Assembly (NCBI GenBank): GCA_019671005.1
Contig: CM033714.1
Span: 81,769,909-81,833,908, forward strand
Length of the DNA stretch: 64,000 nucleotides
Direction: 5' to 3'
Origin: Hibiscus mutabilis
Lineage: Eukaryota > Streptophyta > Magnoliopsida > Malvales > Malvaceae
Shown: positions 35,810 through 47,729 of the stretch, piece after piece
Layout: each line of letters begins with the position of its first letter
Position numbering within the stretch: position 1 is the first letter of the stretch
Made by a program: the position numbers and the translations under genes
Notes under the pieces: generated by a model
The model's database searches: none
Told to the model about the DNA's origin: nothing
What the model saw: only the letters and a program-made list of their open reading frames with translations

Positions 35810-38800
35810 ATGAAATTCGAGGATTTTTTGATGGAGAGAAGCGAGGAAGCGAGGAAGAAGATCGAACTTCAGGAAGAGGTGAGATTTGAGCTCCATTAAT
35901 GGTTTTTTTAGCAGAAATTAATGGAGTTTTTTTTTGACGATTTAATGTTTGTTTGACAGGTAGATAACTTGCAAGCGGAATTAGATGAAGAGAAACAAGT
36001 CAACAAGGTTTTGCGCCGGGCGCTAGAGGGTTCGCCGCTGTTACTATCGCAGCAGCCGCCACTGCTTCCGTCGTTGCTTCCGCCTCAAGTAAGCGCTTAT
36101 ATAAAATATGCTACAGAATTTATTTAGGACGAACTCCCATATTGATGGGCATATGTTTATTAATTTGTTTGGTTCATGCCTTTTAAAATTGTATATATAT
36201 TTCTTTATGTAAGATCATATGTGTGTTCTTTCGTTTAACATTTGAGAATACTAAATAAACAAATATTCATATTTGCAAACAATTAAAACTCTCTTCTTAA
36301 ATAATAAACAAACGATAAATATACATAACTTTACTTTTTAGGTATAAAATAATCAAATATAATATTAATGATTATATTATAAATGAATGCAATTAACAAA
36401 AATATTTTTTAAATACCTTTCTCTAGAAAAATATAAATTTTAAAAAAGAAAGTTATAATTGAACTAATATGTTTGTAAATATAAACAAACTAATCATTAT
36501 TTAAATTTTATTTATACCTATTTTAAACAAACTAATATTTTATTTATACTTATTTATTTAACTCAGAATACGAGTAATACATAAACAGTTTCTAAATGCA
36601 GTTTAAGAATCATTTATCAAACGAGTGACAGAGGCATGTGAAACCCCACCCCCAATAATTTTTTTCAGTTTTATTTCTCTGTATAATTTTTTTATAAATT
36701 AATTTATTTTTAAATTTACTCTACACTTTTAAAAATTTATAATTTTCCCAACCCCAAATCTTAGTTCCATTCCTATGTCATTCCTGTGTCAAACCTTAAG
36801 ATCATTTATACTATTATTATACGAACCCTGAACTTGTTTTCTTACACAGGTTCAGGCACTCCTGGCTGAACTAGCAACGGTGGAGGAAGAGATTGTTTGG
36901 CTAGAGAGAAAAATCGATGACCTGAAACTGAAATTGTATCAAGAGAAAAAACTAACCCAAGAATGGAAAATCAGACAACATCAACATCGTAACCGATCAA
37001 TAGGTGGACCGGACATTGACGGCGGCGACGATCTAAAACATCGGACGAGATCGCAAAATTATGAAGTAATCGGAAAAGGGAAGCTAAAAGGCCATAGGAG
37101 AGCTTCCATGGGTTCTGCAACTGATATCCTAAGCTTGTCTTCCTCGCAGTTGACTGGTAAGATTTCCTTAATTTGTGTTTTTCAGAAATTAAATAAGGAT
37201 GATTACATGATAGTATATGTTCGTATTTTTTCTTAATTCTTTAACAATGTACACACCTTACACATATAGGTGCTCGAACCTGATTTCTTAGGATGAACAT
37301 CACTCTCTTTTTTACCGAAACCCTTTGTTGGGTTCTTAATTTTCGTATAGAATAAAAACCCTTAATTTTATCTAGTTATATTGTTGAATTTATATATTAA
37401 TAAATTAAATCAGTTAATTTTATAAGTAACATTGTAATTAGATTAGTAGATTCAATAGTAAAATTGAAAATAATTGGGTACGACAGTTCAATCATATAAG
37501 TTGATACAAAATATTAGAGAATCAGTAAAAGTTTGAAATTCAGAAAGAAAAAAAATGGTTAAAAATCGATACAATTATTTTTTCTGGTAACTATACACAT
37601 GAAACTTTCATCAAATGTATATTGTATAATTTTATACATGAATTTTAATTTTGTTCAACTAAACAATGGATTAAAACAATATCCATGGTCGTAATTTAAA
37701 TTTAAAGTTTTTCGAATTTACAAGCTTTTTGATGTTGTTGAGCAGGAGAATTTCACCAAGGATCAAAGAAATTGCAAGCATGGAGAATCCAAAAGCAAAG
37801 TCCAATCAACAAAGAGATTACCAATGAGAAACCAAATGAACTCTCGGAAGAACTTGTGAGACGCTTAATAGGCATCTTCCTGGAATTAAACCAAGGGTCC
37901 TCACAAGACAAAGAAGGATCCGCCATTGTTGCAAAGCTTAGCTTCTCATGCATGGCTCCCAAAGGATACTCCACCAAGAACTCATTCAACTTCAAATCAC
38001 CCATGTTCGGTTCCAATCGGAGTACATCGAATATCGATCCTTATGGTATAATCCCGGAGTTTGATGGCGTTTTAAGAGACATTGGGGATTACAAGAACTT
38101 CGTTCAAATAACTCGGAATTCGGTGGATCTCAGTCGGTTATCAGATTGTTTAGCGGCTATCGGAAAGTTAAAGTAAGTTAACTCGGTATATATGTCAGGC
38201 AACAACATATGATATTGATGCCATATGTGAATCTAGTAATCCTAACTCGATTCATAGACACCTCTATATAGAACTCTTTAAAAAATAGGTTTAAGGAAGA
38301 ATGAATCGGATTTTTCACTTGAAATTTTAAAATAGATCGAAGACGAGTTCTGTTCAAATCCGATTCCGTTACATCTATAGAAAAAGGTTCATTAATTTCA
38401 TTTCTTCGCTCTTGTTTTACAGGATTTTGATGCATAAATTATCTAACGTGGACTTGGCATTCTTGACCTACAAGCAAAAGCTAGCATTTTGGATCAACGT
38501 CTACAACGCCTGTATTATGCATGTACTGTAAGACACCTTTAAAACCTCAAAAAATAATTCAAAACAATATATTATCATCAAAATCTAAAGCATTACTCAT
38601 AATTTCAGGCATTCCTTGAACATGGGCTACCTTCCACACAAGATAAATTACTTTCACTTATGAACAAGGTAAAGTTGTTATCCCGGTCATTGTTTCGTGA
38701 TTTCGATTCTTTTGTTCATCGATATTAATCATAATTATTTGAATGAATGATGTTCGTTATATTACAATTACGATAAACGTAATGTGACCGAAATATGAAT

Positions 38801-39624
38801 TTGGTTTTGATCCAGCAGGCTGCACTCAATGTGGGTGGAATAGTGCTGAATGCTTTAGCCATTGAGCATTTCATTCTTCGCCATCCATGTGAATCAGAAT
38901 ACGTGAGTCAAAATACATATGATTATCTACAATTTACTTCCTGTATCGTAAATCTTTTCAAGGGTCGGATTATTTGTTTAGTTCATTCGGATTTGATTCT
39001 CGATCTTTAGGTCAAGGTCGAGCAAAAAAATCAAGAAAATCGAAATCCGATTTAGTTATAGTTTCTGATTAAGGTCTTTGAATTTCATAGGGCCCAATGG
39101 ATGAGAAAGAGATGCTGCTGAGACATGCCTATGGTTTGGGGTATCCGGAACCCAGTGTTACCTTTGCTCTTTGCCGAGGCACTTGGTCCTCACCAGCAGT
39201 AAGTGTCTTACTCGGACTCTGATGTTAGTGTCGGATATACGAGTTTATTGAATTCGGTTTGTTTTGATTAGCGATAATCGAATTAACAGTGAATTGAGTA
39301 CTGCAGTTAAGGATCTATACAGCAGATGGAGTAGTGAACGAACTGGGGAAAGCAAAAGTGGATTATTTGGAAGCTTCACTGGGAATTACCAACAAGAAGA
39401 AGATTTCGTTGCCAAAGCTTCTTCAATGGCACATGAAAGATTTTGCCGACGACGTCGAGTCGTTACTGGAATGGATCTACAGCCAATTGCCTCGTTCTGG
39501 TTCTTTGAAAAGATCCATCATGGAGTGTTTAAACAAAGAATCCAAACCCCAGATTGCCAAAATGGTTGAAGTTCAGCATTATGAATCCGAATTCCGGTAT
39601 CTGATTTGCTGCCCTTATAACTGA
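35810..39624 (+). CDS. MIP1 leucine-zipper / DUF547 protein
   Basis: Function not established; relatives are described as ternary complex factor MIP1-like. Nine exons: 35810-35878, 35960-36088, 36850-37156, 37746-38172, 38423-38522, 38609-38668, 38819-38902, 39091-39198 and 39307-39624. All phases fit, giving 533 residues with no lesion. The N-terminal 110 residues form a coiled coil (EEARKKIELQEEVDNLQAEL, then EEEIVWLERKIDDLKLKL), the Lzipper-MIP1 region. DUF547 covers about residues 320-440 (YKQKLAFWINVYNACIMH, AFLEHG, ALNVGGIVLNALAIEHFIL, then YGLGYPEPSVTFALCRGTWSSP). The tail has LLQWHMKDFADD and ends SEFRYLICCPYN. Exon 5 must end at CAT|GTACTG rather than at the stronger-looking GTAAGA 4 nt downstream, because only that choice keeps the frame. 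Exon 7 has a CAGCAG tandem acceptor that could add one Gln. Confidence 0.93.
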
Positions 39625-41169
39625 ATCACGGTACTCGGATTCGAGGGTAGGTGTCGGATTCGGATACGTGACTTTTGCTATCAAATTTTTAAGATTTTTT
39701 ATTTGAAGGGTTTAGGAAAAATACATTCTTGTATTCATGTCCAAGTATATGTCGAATATTTATAACCGATAACGTTATTTAGAATCAAATATAAATGTCA
39801 AGTACAAAAATATATCCAATACAAAGCCTTTCTACATTCTTTTATGTGCTTGAAGGATCACATGAAATTCATATCATTTGATTTATCTCGGAATTTAGGG
39901 TTTATAAAAAAATTGTCATTTAAATTGAGCATTAAATAATTTTAATATAAAATTAGTTCAGCGTATTCAGACGACATTTTAAGTAATTGTTTATCCTATT
40001 AGAATTATATGATTCATTTGAAAAAGAAAAATATATTTTGTTGATAAATAAAAAAAGTTTTGCATGCATGTTTATAAAAATTTGTTAATTATCCTGATGA
40101 GACTTAAAACCTAAGTCATGTATGATGTTCAATAATTTAATTAACTCTTTTGTTAGAATTATTAAAGATTTAATATAAATAATTTAATTTAAGAAAACTA
40201 AAATTTGTGACCTAAATAGAAATTGTGCAGAATTCAATGATTCACAATGAAAAATACCACGAAATTTAGCAACGAATTAGAATTATAAGAGAAACTGGAT
40301 ATTTACTAAGTCCTTAAATCACGTGATCTTATTTCTTTCTTTATTGAAGACGATAATCAAATCAAAATCAGTGTTTGAATATTTTTTTTGGTGACATTTT
40401 TTTAACTTACGAGAAAATCATTGAATAAAGAAAGAATAATCGAAGAAAGAAATCTTAGATTTCATAAGATTATTGTTGATGCTAAAATTCAGATGATACC
40501 AAACAAGGATAATCGAAGATGGAATACAATAGTTTTGGACAATATTTTTTTTTGATTTAGACGAAAAATTATAAATTATTTTTTAAAATTAAATTTAGAG
40601 AAGAATTTTTTTTTAAGTTTACTTTTATGTACATGTAAAAAATTGACTCGACTTAAAAGTCCAACTAAAATTAGTTCGAGTCTGAATGATTGTGACCCGA
40701 AATGATAACAACTCGAACTCGATCAAGTCTGACTTGATGCAAACCTAAACTTAAATTAAACATGATAAATTTAAATTCGAACTCAATACGAAAATAACTC
40801 AAATTTAAATTAAACGATAATGTGATAATTAAACCTAAAATTAATCTAATAATATACGATACAACCTGACCTTAAACAACCCGACGTCCGATTTTACATG
40901 AGTTGATATCTAAAAATGAGACATTCGAGTAAATAATATCTGATAATAATCCGTCTAGGTTAGAAACGTAAATAGAAGAAAAAAAAAAGATATTCGGGTA
41001 AAATAACTCAAATAAACAGTGTTTTATTTTTTCGCTTTTTTCCCTCAATAATTATCTTAAAAAAAGTATTTAATTGGTTTTCAGCGGTATAAAATCTGTA
41101 ATAGTTGCAAAACCAGAGTTTTGGGGAGAAGGTCAAGAGTCTCAAAAATCAAAGGCTCATTTTGTGAAG
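39625..41169. other. Intergenic DNA, old repeat relics
   Basis: No gene. At about 40640-40950 there is a patch of ACTCGACTT / AACTCGAACTCGA motifs that looks like a decayed relative of the subterminal region of the hAT-type MITEs in this window. The last 100 bp is the likely 5' UTR of the FDM pseudogene. Confidence 0.5.
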
Positions 41170-42231
41170 GTAAACAGTTAAGCTCTAATTTTCTCTCTCT
41201 CTCTCTCTCTTGTTTTCCCCCCTTCAATTTATTTCATGAAGATTGTTGTTTCTGTTTTACCGTCAATTGCATTTCAATGTGAATTTTTTTGACCGCTGTC
41301 AAATATTGTAGTTTTAATGATATGCTGCATGTTTTGATCTTTTGATCCTGCTTTCTTTTTAATTTTTTTACTGTGATCATGATTGGGGACATTGAAAATG
41401 ATAATCTAAGTCATTGCATGCATTTGCTTTTTGTTTGTTTGTTGTAGCTGTTTTTTAATTCATTCAGGTTTTGTTTGGTTCCTGGGAAAATCACGTGAAG
41501 AAGGAAGGAGCCTATTTTGTTTGGTTGGATACTGCAATGCGACGTCTTTTTTGCTTCTAGTTTTGTTTTCGTCTCTGTTATTGATATAAAATGGGAATCG
41601 ATTGAAGATTTTGCAAATAGCTAACATGCAACACTCTTTCTAACTGTTAAAATTAAAAATCATAGTTTTCGGATTTGCTTCTGTGTTAACTCGGACGCGA
41701 GTGTGAGTGTCTATTATGGGTATGTGTACAATGTAAACTTATATGTTTAATTTTATTTGCCCTTCCTTTTTCCTGGTAACTAAACATGGGATTGTGGTTC
41801 TCAACAAGCAAGTCGTTAACATTTGCTTCATTTCGAAAGATGTAATTTGTAGACAGAGGTGCTCAAAGATTTAGCGGTCCTGTGTGATTTATTAAAATGG
41901 GGTTCTCAAGTTAAAATAATTAAAAATGGTTGATATAATTAAAATTATTACTTTGTCGTGCCGGAGCCGTACACTTGGACACCCCCTGAAGTGTCTGTCC
42001 TTAATAATTTTTCATATTTTGATCCATTGAAGTTTTATATGCTATTAAGTTCATGAAATATCTGTATACTTTCGTATTATCGGCTAGATATTATGAATGG
42101 CCTCTGTTTGAAGGATAAATATGTTTAAAATTTTGTAATTTAATTGGCTTATTAATTGTTCAAACCTATAAGCAAGTGCATGGTTTGCAATTGGATGTAG
42201 TTTGATGTTTTGTTTTATTGTTGCCTTTTAG
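41170..42231 (+). other. 5' UTR intron of the FDM pseudogene, with (CT)n
   Basis: The donor GTGAAG|GTAAAC and acceptor TTGCCTTTTAG lie just before the start codon region. A CT microsatellite of about 19 nt is at 41192. Inferred from position and splice motifs. Confidence 0.55.
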
Positions 42232-45200
42232 GTTACCTTGAGAATGGATATCAGGTCAGGAGATTCTGATTCAGATATAAGTGAATCTGAAATGGGAGAG
42301 TATGAAGATAAATCTTATGAAAAACTAAAGAATGGGAAGTATCCCATCTTGGTTACGTGTCCCTATTGTCCTCAGAAGAATAAGCAAAATTACAGATACA
42401 AGGATCTCCTTCAGCATGCTTCTGGTGTGGGGAATAGTAGTTCTTCAAAAAGAAAACCACAAGTGAAAGCCAATCACCTAGCTTTGGCGCAATATTTGCA
42501 GATAGATCTCGTGCCTGTTGTTAGTTCATCGAAACCTAAGACACAAGAGGATCCTCCTAGTGGTTGCGAGTGTGACCATGATGAGAACATTGTTTGGCCG
42601 TGGACCGGAATCGTGGTTAATATTCCTACTCGAAGGTCCGAGGATGGGCGATCTGTAGGAGAAAGTGGATCAAAGTTGAGGGATGAGTTGATCGGAAGAG
42701 GGTTCAACCCTGTAAGAGTTCACCCACTTTGGAATTTCCGTGGTCATTCTGGGACTGCTGCCGTGGAATTCCTTGAAGGCTAGCCAGGGCTGCATAATGT
42801 GTTGTCGTTTGAGAAGGCTTATGAAGCAGATCACCATGGGAGAAAGGGCTGCAAGATTGGTGACCTTAACAATTTCTGAGCTCATGGAGGAAGAAGCCAG
42901 GAAACAAGATAGACTTGTATCAAATTTGACAAATATCATCGAGACTAAAAACAAACACATAAAGAGATGAAGCAATGTGTTCTGAAACTTCTAAGTCCCT
43001 GGAGGTTTTAATGGAGTAAAAGGAGAAACTTCTTCAAGCATATAATGAAGGTGTGTTTTAATTCTTATCAAGTTGTAATAGTATATGCATTCTATTCAGC
43101 CGTTGCTTTTATTCCATCTTACATTGAGTCTGTCACATGTCATTACTGTTTGCATAACTATACTGTGGTGTTCCATTAACCTTTATTTCAGAAAGTGTTT
43201 TCGGATGATACTGTTGCCTCAAAGGTTAAAGGTGTGTAACTCATGTTGCTTATATTCGCAGAGACTAAAAAGATTCAACTAAGTACAAGGGAACACTCTC
43301 AGAAGATTTCCAGTGACCACGAAAAACTGAAGTCACAACTAGAAACTCATAAACAGGAACTGGAGTTGCGCGGAGCTGAACTTGAAAAGCGAGAAGCACT
43401 CAATGAAACTGAAAGAAAAAAGTTGGCTGAGGAGCTGAAGAGGTGATATGCTTCATTGTTCATTTTCGCCTTTGCTTGTCCACCTCTCAAGTTTTATAAG
43501 GAAGTGTTTATTTTTGGTCGAACTGTTTGTCTCATAGTTTGTTCATACGACCACTTTGGAATTGATGCCATTGGGACTCAAATACTGGTGTAGTATTTTT
43601 GCTTTTGCAACAATGTTGTGCTAAAATCAACATTTTGTTCCTTATTGACAGTCTTGATAGAAGTTCATCTATCACATATGGTGGAGATAGTTGTTGATTT
43701 TCAAGATCATGTATACCTCCAATAATTTGTAATCACATATTCCGAAGGGTAAACATAGGTTCCTACTTTGCTGGCTAGAAATCTAGGATTGATGATTTCC
43801 TACCATTATTTTCTTTTATCGTATAGGTATAGCATTAAAAAGAATAAAAACTTCACTTGCCCTTGCAGCACCAGTTGATGTGTTTTATTTTAATTGTATG
43901 CTCGGGAATATCGGTGAAAGAGTTACTGGAAAATTTAAAACTAACATATTTCTTCTTCCAGAATGCTTTTCAGAACAGTGCATTACAATTGGCTGCTTTG
44001 GAGCAAAAAAGGGCTGATGAAAAAGTAATGAAATTGGCTGAAGATCAGAAGGTTTGTTTGTCATGTGTGCCTCTCTTTTTTTACCACAATACTTCCTTTT
44101 CGGTTCTAGATTGCTGGCAACTGATCATATGATTGTACCATCATTATCCAGAGGCAAAAGGAGGAACTTCACAACAAGATAATTCAACTAGAGAAAAAAT
44201 TAGACCAAAAACAGGCATTAGAACTGGAAACCAAGTAACTGAGAGGTTCATTGAATGTGATTAAACATATGGGTGACACAGACGATATAGAAGTTCTGAA
44301 CAAGATGGAAGGCAAGTCTTAAGGAGTTGAGAGAAAAGGAGGGAGAGCTGGAAGATTTAGAAGCATTGAACCAAACTCTTATTTACAAGAATGTAAGAGC
44401 AATGATGAACTGCGGGAGGCTCGCAAAGAATTGATTAATGTGAGTTTTCTTTTCAACCTTATGTCTAATAATTGCGTACTTTAGTTAGCAGATGTCCATT
44501 TGAAAGTCTTTTAAGATCTTTTAACTTATTCTTTTCCAGTGGTGGATATTGAGATCATGATTTGTGTTGCATTACAGGGTAAGCCTGCTTGGTTATGAAT
44601 TATTTGATGGTATTGCAAAAACCAAAATAAGCTGAAGAAATTATGCTCATTCATCATTGGATAGTAATACTTGGCATTTAGCACATTAGTTGTATTTCAA
44701 CTTTTCTCAATCAAAAGATTAGTTGAAGCACAGGTTTTAATTTTGATCACTATCAAGTTCCTTTAATTGTGTAAATATTTTTTTCGTGGAATGGTGCAGT
44801 TCTGTCCGTCTTTTTATATGAAATAAAACACGGGTTAAGGCTTTGCAACTGTTTTTACTAAGAATTATAAGTCGACTTGATATGCAAACTATCTTGTGGT
44901 GCTTTTTCGTATAATTTCTTAAAATTCTGCTTCAGCTTTTATTGCTCGTCACACTTTCTAGTCAGGAAGTACTAATGCATTCACTTTGTAGGGATTAAAA
45001 GAAATATCAGGTCGTGGAAATATCAGTGTCAAGAGAATGGGAGAACTTGACAGTAAACCGTTCCTTGAAGCTTTGAAGCGAAAATATAACGAGGAACTAG
45101 CTGAGGAGAGAGCTTTGGAACTGTGCTCATTATGGGAGGAACATCTGAGGGATCCAGACTGGCACCCTTTCAAACGTATTAAACTTGAGGGAAAGGAAGA

Positions 45201-45260
45201 ACATAAGGTCTTTCTTCCTCTTTCTCCACTTTATCAGTGTTACTACGAAGTTGTCATATA

Positions 45261-45296
45261 TGCGTGTGTGTGTGTGTGTGCGCGTGTGTGTTTGTG
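45261..45296. repeat. (TG)n microsatellite
   Basis: A TGTGTG run interrupted by GCGC, in an intron of the FDM pseudogene. Confidence 0.85.
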
Positions 45297-45831
45297 TTAT
45301 GTCCTTCAATTATAGGGACAGATCCTTTATAGAAAACAATTACGGATACAATTGTGAGAGTGTGGTTACTTCATAGTAATTCTAAAGTTGCTAATTGCTA
45401 TCCCCCTTTGCTTGTTGGCATCATAGAGGGCTGTCTCTCTACGTATGTTCAAGCATTCTGTTTGTTGGATATTTGAATGCAGTTCTTGACATAGAATCTG
45501 CTGGAAAATGAATTTACAAGTTAATCTACATGTTTTTCTTGTGAAACACATCTTAGATTGTTCCTTGTTCTGTTGCTTTCCTGCCGGTAAGAAACGGTTT
45601 GCTCAAAGTTTGATGATGCTGATTCAGGAAGTGATTAATGATGAAGATGAAAAGCTGAGAGATTTGAAGGATGAAATGGGCAATGAAGTGTATGAGTCGG
45701 TCACTTCGGCTATAAATGAGATAAAAGAATACAATCAAAGTGGAAGGTACATAACTTCGGAGTTGTGGAACTATGGAGAAGGAAGAAGGGCAAGCCTGAA
45801 AGAGGGTATCGAATTTTTACTGGAGACGTGG

Positions 45832-45885
45832 GAATCAGCTAAGCGTTTGGAATCAGCTAAGCGTTTGGAATCAGCTAAACGCAAA
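45832..45885 (+). repeat. 18-nt repeat in frame, three units, at the FDM C-terminus
   Basis: GAATCAGCTAAGCGTTTG starts at 45832, 45850 and 45868 (last unit altered), encoding repeated ESAKRL. It extends the basic C-terminal tail just before the stop. Confidence 0.9.
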
Positions 45886-45894
45886 CGCGGCTAA

Positions 45895-47729
45895 ACTCTG
45901 AAAGGATGCTAACTCATTTTTCAGGTAGGTAGTGTTGAAAGAATGAATTTTTCTTATTCTTATTAATTCTGGATCCTTAGATGTTTGTCCTGAATCACTG
46001 ATCATATTTTTTTCCCGTTGTTTTCATCGCAGGAAACGATTTTCCAACTGACTATAAGGAATGGTATCCTTGAAAAGACGAGGAATGCATATCCGGAATC
46101 TCGAATTCGCTTTACGGTGGCGTTTTATTTATACCGTCTGTAAGTAATGTTTATATTATCTAGATGTTATTGAATTCCATGTTAAATGATTTTTAGCTCC
46201 CAAGGTATAACAATACATCTACTGGGAAGAAACTGCATTCATTTTAACATGTTGAATTCAATCTCATTAATATCGTAATGCCAAACAATGTAGTTAAATG
46301 TAGTTCTTCTGGTTAGACCCTGTTCGGTTTATGAAACCTTTTGAAAACTGTTTTATGGTTAATATAGTTTTAATGTTATTCCGAGTGTCCGATTCTTTAT
46401 TTTTATTTTTATTTTTTTCAAAATATTTGAATTCGACAACTACTGAACCTAATGGGTGGTAAAGGGCAGCATGTTATACCTAGGCCCCTTTGGCATGGCT
46501 TAAAAAAAACTTTTGTTTAAAAAAGTTACTTTTCCCCCCATAGTAATGTCAAACATTTTCAAATTGGGTGAAAATTACTTAAAAAGTGATTTTCTACCCA
46601 ACTTCAAAAGCTAAAATTTTTAACTTTTAGGGTGAAAAATCACTTTTAGGTGTGAAATTATTTTTTTATTCTTAATTATTAACACTAATATTAATATATT
46701 AGAATAATATTAAATATAATAATAATTATTATTATATTAAACTAATATTTAGTTAAATTACAGTAATATAAAAATGTATAGTTTAGTCTTTACAGGCTAA
46801 ATTTTTATATTTAATTTAAAATTTTATATTAATTATTTAAAAATATTTAAAGTTTATATTTTATATATAAAAATTACTAATAAATTTTATATTTGTATTA
46901 TTTAAATTGATTTTTTTCAATATATAATAATATTAATAAATTTTATTATAACGAATTTAAATATTATTTATATTCATTTATTTTTACTTAATATTATAAT
47001 ATTTAAAATAAACATTTTATCTTTTTAAAAGTATTTTTTAACAACAATGTCAAACACTAAAATCTTACAATTAATATTTTAAAAGCCCTTTTAAAAATAT
47101 TTTTCAAAAGTCGTGCCAAATTGGCCCATAAAGGATCCTAGTTCGAGTGGTTCTAGTCTGTAAATTTACCTATATTTGAAACTAGAGACATATGTATACT
47201 AACGCTTTTCTCGAATTTTATTTACAAAATTTTTCCTTGAATCCAATTTTGCTGTGTTGATGGTTTCTAAAATTTGTGAGTGGATGTGCTTTTGTTTAAA
47301 AATTGGAACTCGATGTCATATGCTACATGTATCCTATTCTCATCTCTTGCAAGCGGAGTTGTTCGAATCTAGATCACCGAAAGAAAATAATATCCTATAA
47401 CACTAGGACTACTCTTGGAGTTTGATTATCATGATTATTGAAAACCCTAAATAGAAATAGAAATACATGTATTAAACATATCGTGCTAATCATGTTTATC
47501 AAATGTGTCATGCCCGTGCTCGTGTTCCCATGTTACCGACCGAGGTTATGTCTAATCCATTAACAAATTTCTGGAAGGGCTCTAATCAACAAAAATAAGA
47601 GTGTGAAAGTGACCCTTTTTCAACATTAACAGTAAGAAATCTCACAAATAAAATGGCTGACATGAAACTTCATCAGTTTGATGTGTTTTCTTTTCACCAG
47701 TTTAATCATCAAATGTAAAATCCTTCTTA
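45895..47729. other. 3' region of FDM and intergenic DNA with one MITE
   Basis: A possible 3' UTR intron (TTTTTCAG|GTAGGT to CATCGCAG|GAAACG, about 45925-46033) follows the FDM stop. The rest is intergenic apart from the MITE at 46481-47130. No other gene is seen. Confidence 0.45.
46481..47130. mobile_element. About 650-bp MITE with TGGCA-containing TIRs
   Basis: The left end is TAGGCCCCTTTGGCATGGC and the reverse complement of the right end TATGGGCCAATTTGGCACGA. Both go on into ACTTTT(G/T) blocks, and AACTTTTGTTT-type motifs recur inside. The interior is extremely AT-rich and non-coding. The duplication is not clear, so the family is open (hAT or PIF-like). Confidence 0.7.

Larger units (their letters stand above)
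42244..45894 (+). pseudogene. FDM/IDN2-like (XS-XH) pseudogene
   Basis: Intact relatives bind double-stranded RNA and act in RNA-directed DNA methylation. Exon 1 keeps the zf-XS finger (VTCPYCPQKNKQNYRYKDLL ... LLQHASGVG) and most of the XS domain up to GHSGTAAVEF. There a Trp codon has become TAG (42781-42783, before PGLHN). After DHHGRK about 40 codons of the XS end are deleted, and the frame shifts near 42868. Further breaks include a frameshift near 42980, TAA at 43017-43019, TAA at 44236-44238 and two frameshifts at about 44320-44390. The coiled coil (KKIQLSTREHSQKI) and XH domain (RMGELDSKPFLEALKRKYNE, LCSLWEEHLRDPDWHPFK, SGRYITSELWNYGEGR) stay readable. The XH part is nearly undamaged. 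The C-terminus ends in three 18-nt repeats. The number and mix of lesions argue against assembly error. Confidence 0.92.

Noticed and set aside
38520..38640. Apparent frameshift in the DUF547 gene after exon 5
   Set aside because: Using the GTACTG donor 4 nt upstream of GTAAGA restores IMH-AFLEHG exactly as in the family, so the gene is intact.
45185..45376. 63-codon frame with repeated CVCV residues
   Set aside because: It is a translation of the TG microsatellite in an intron.
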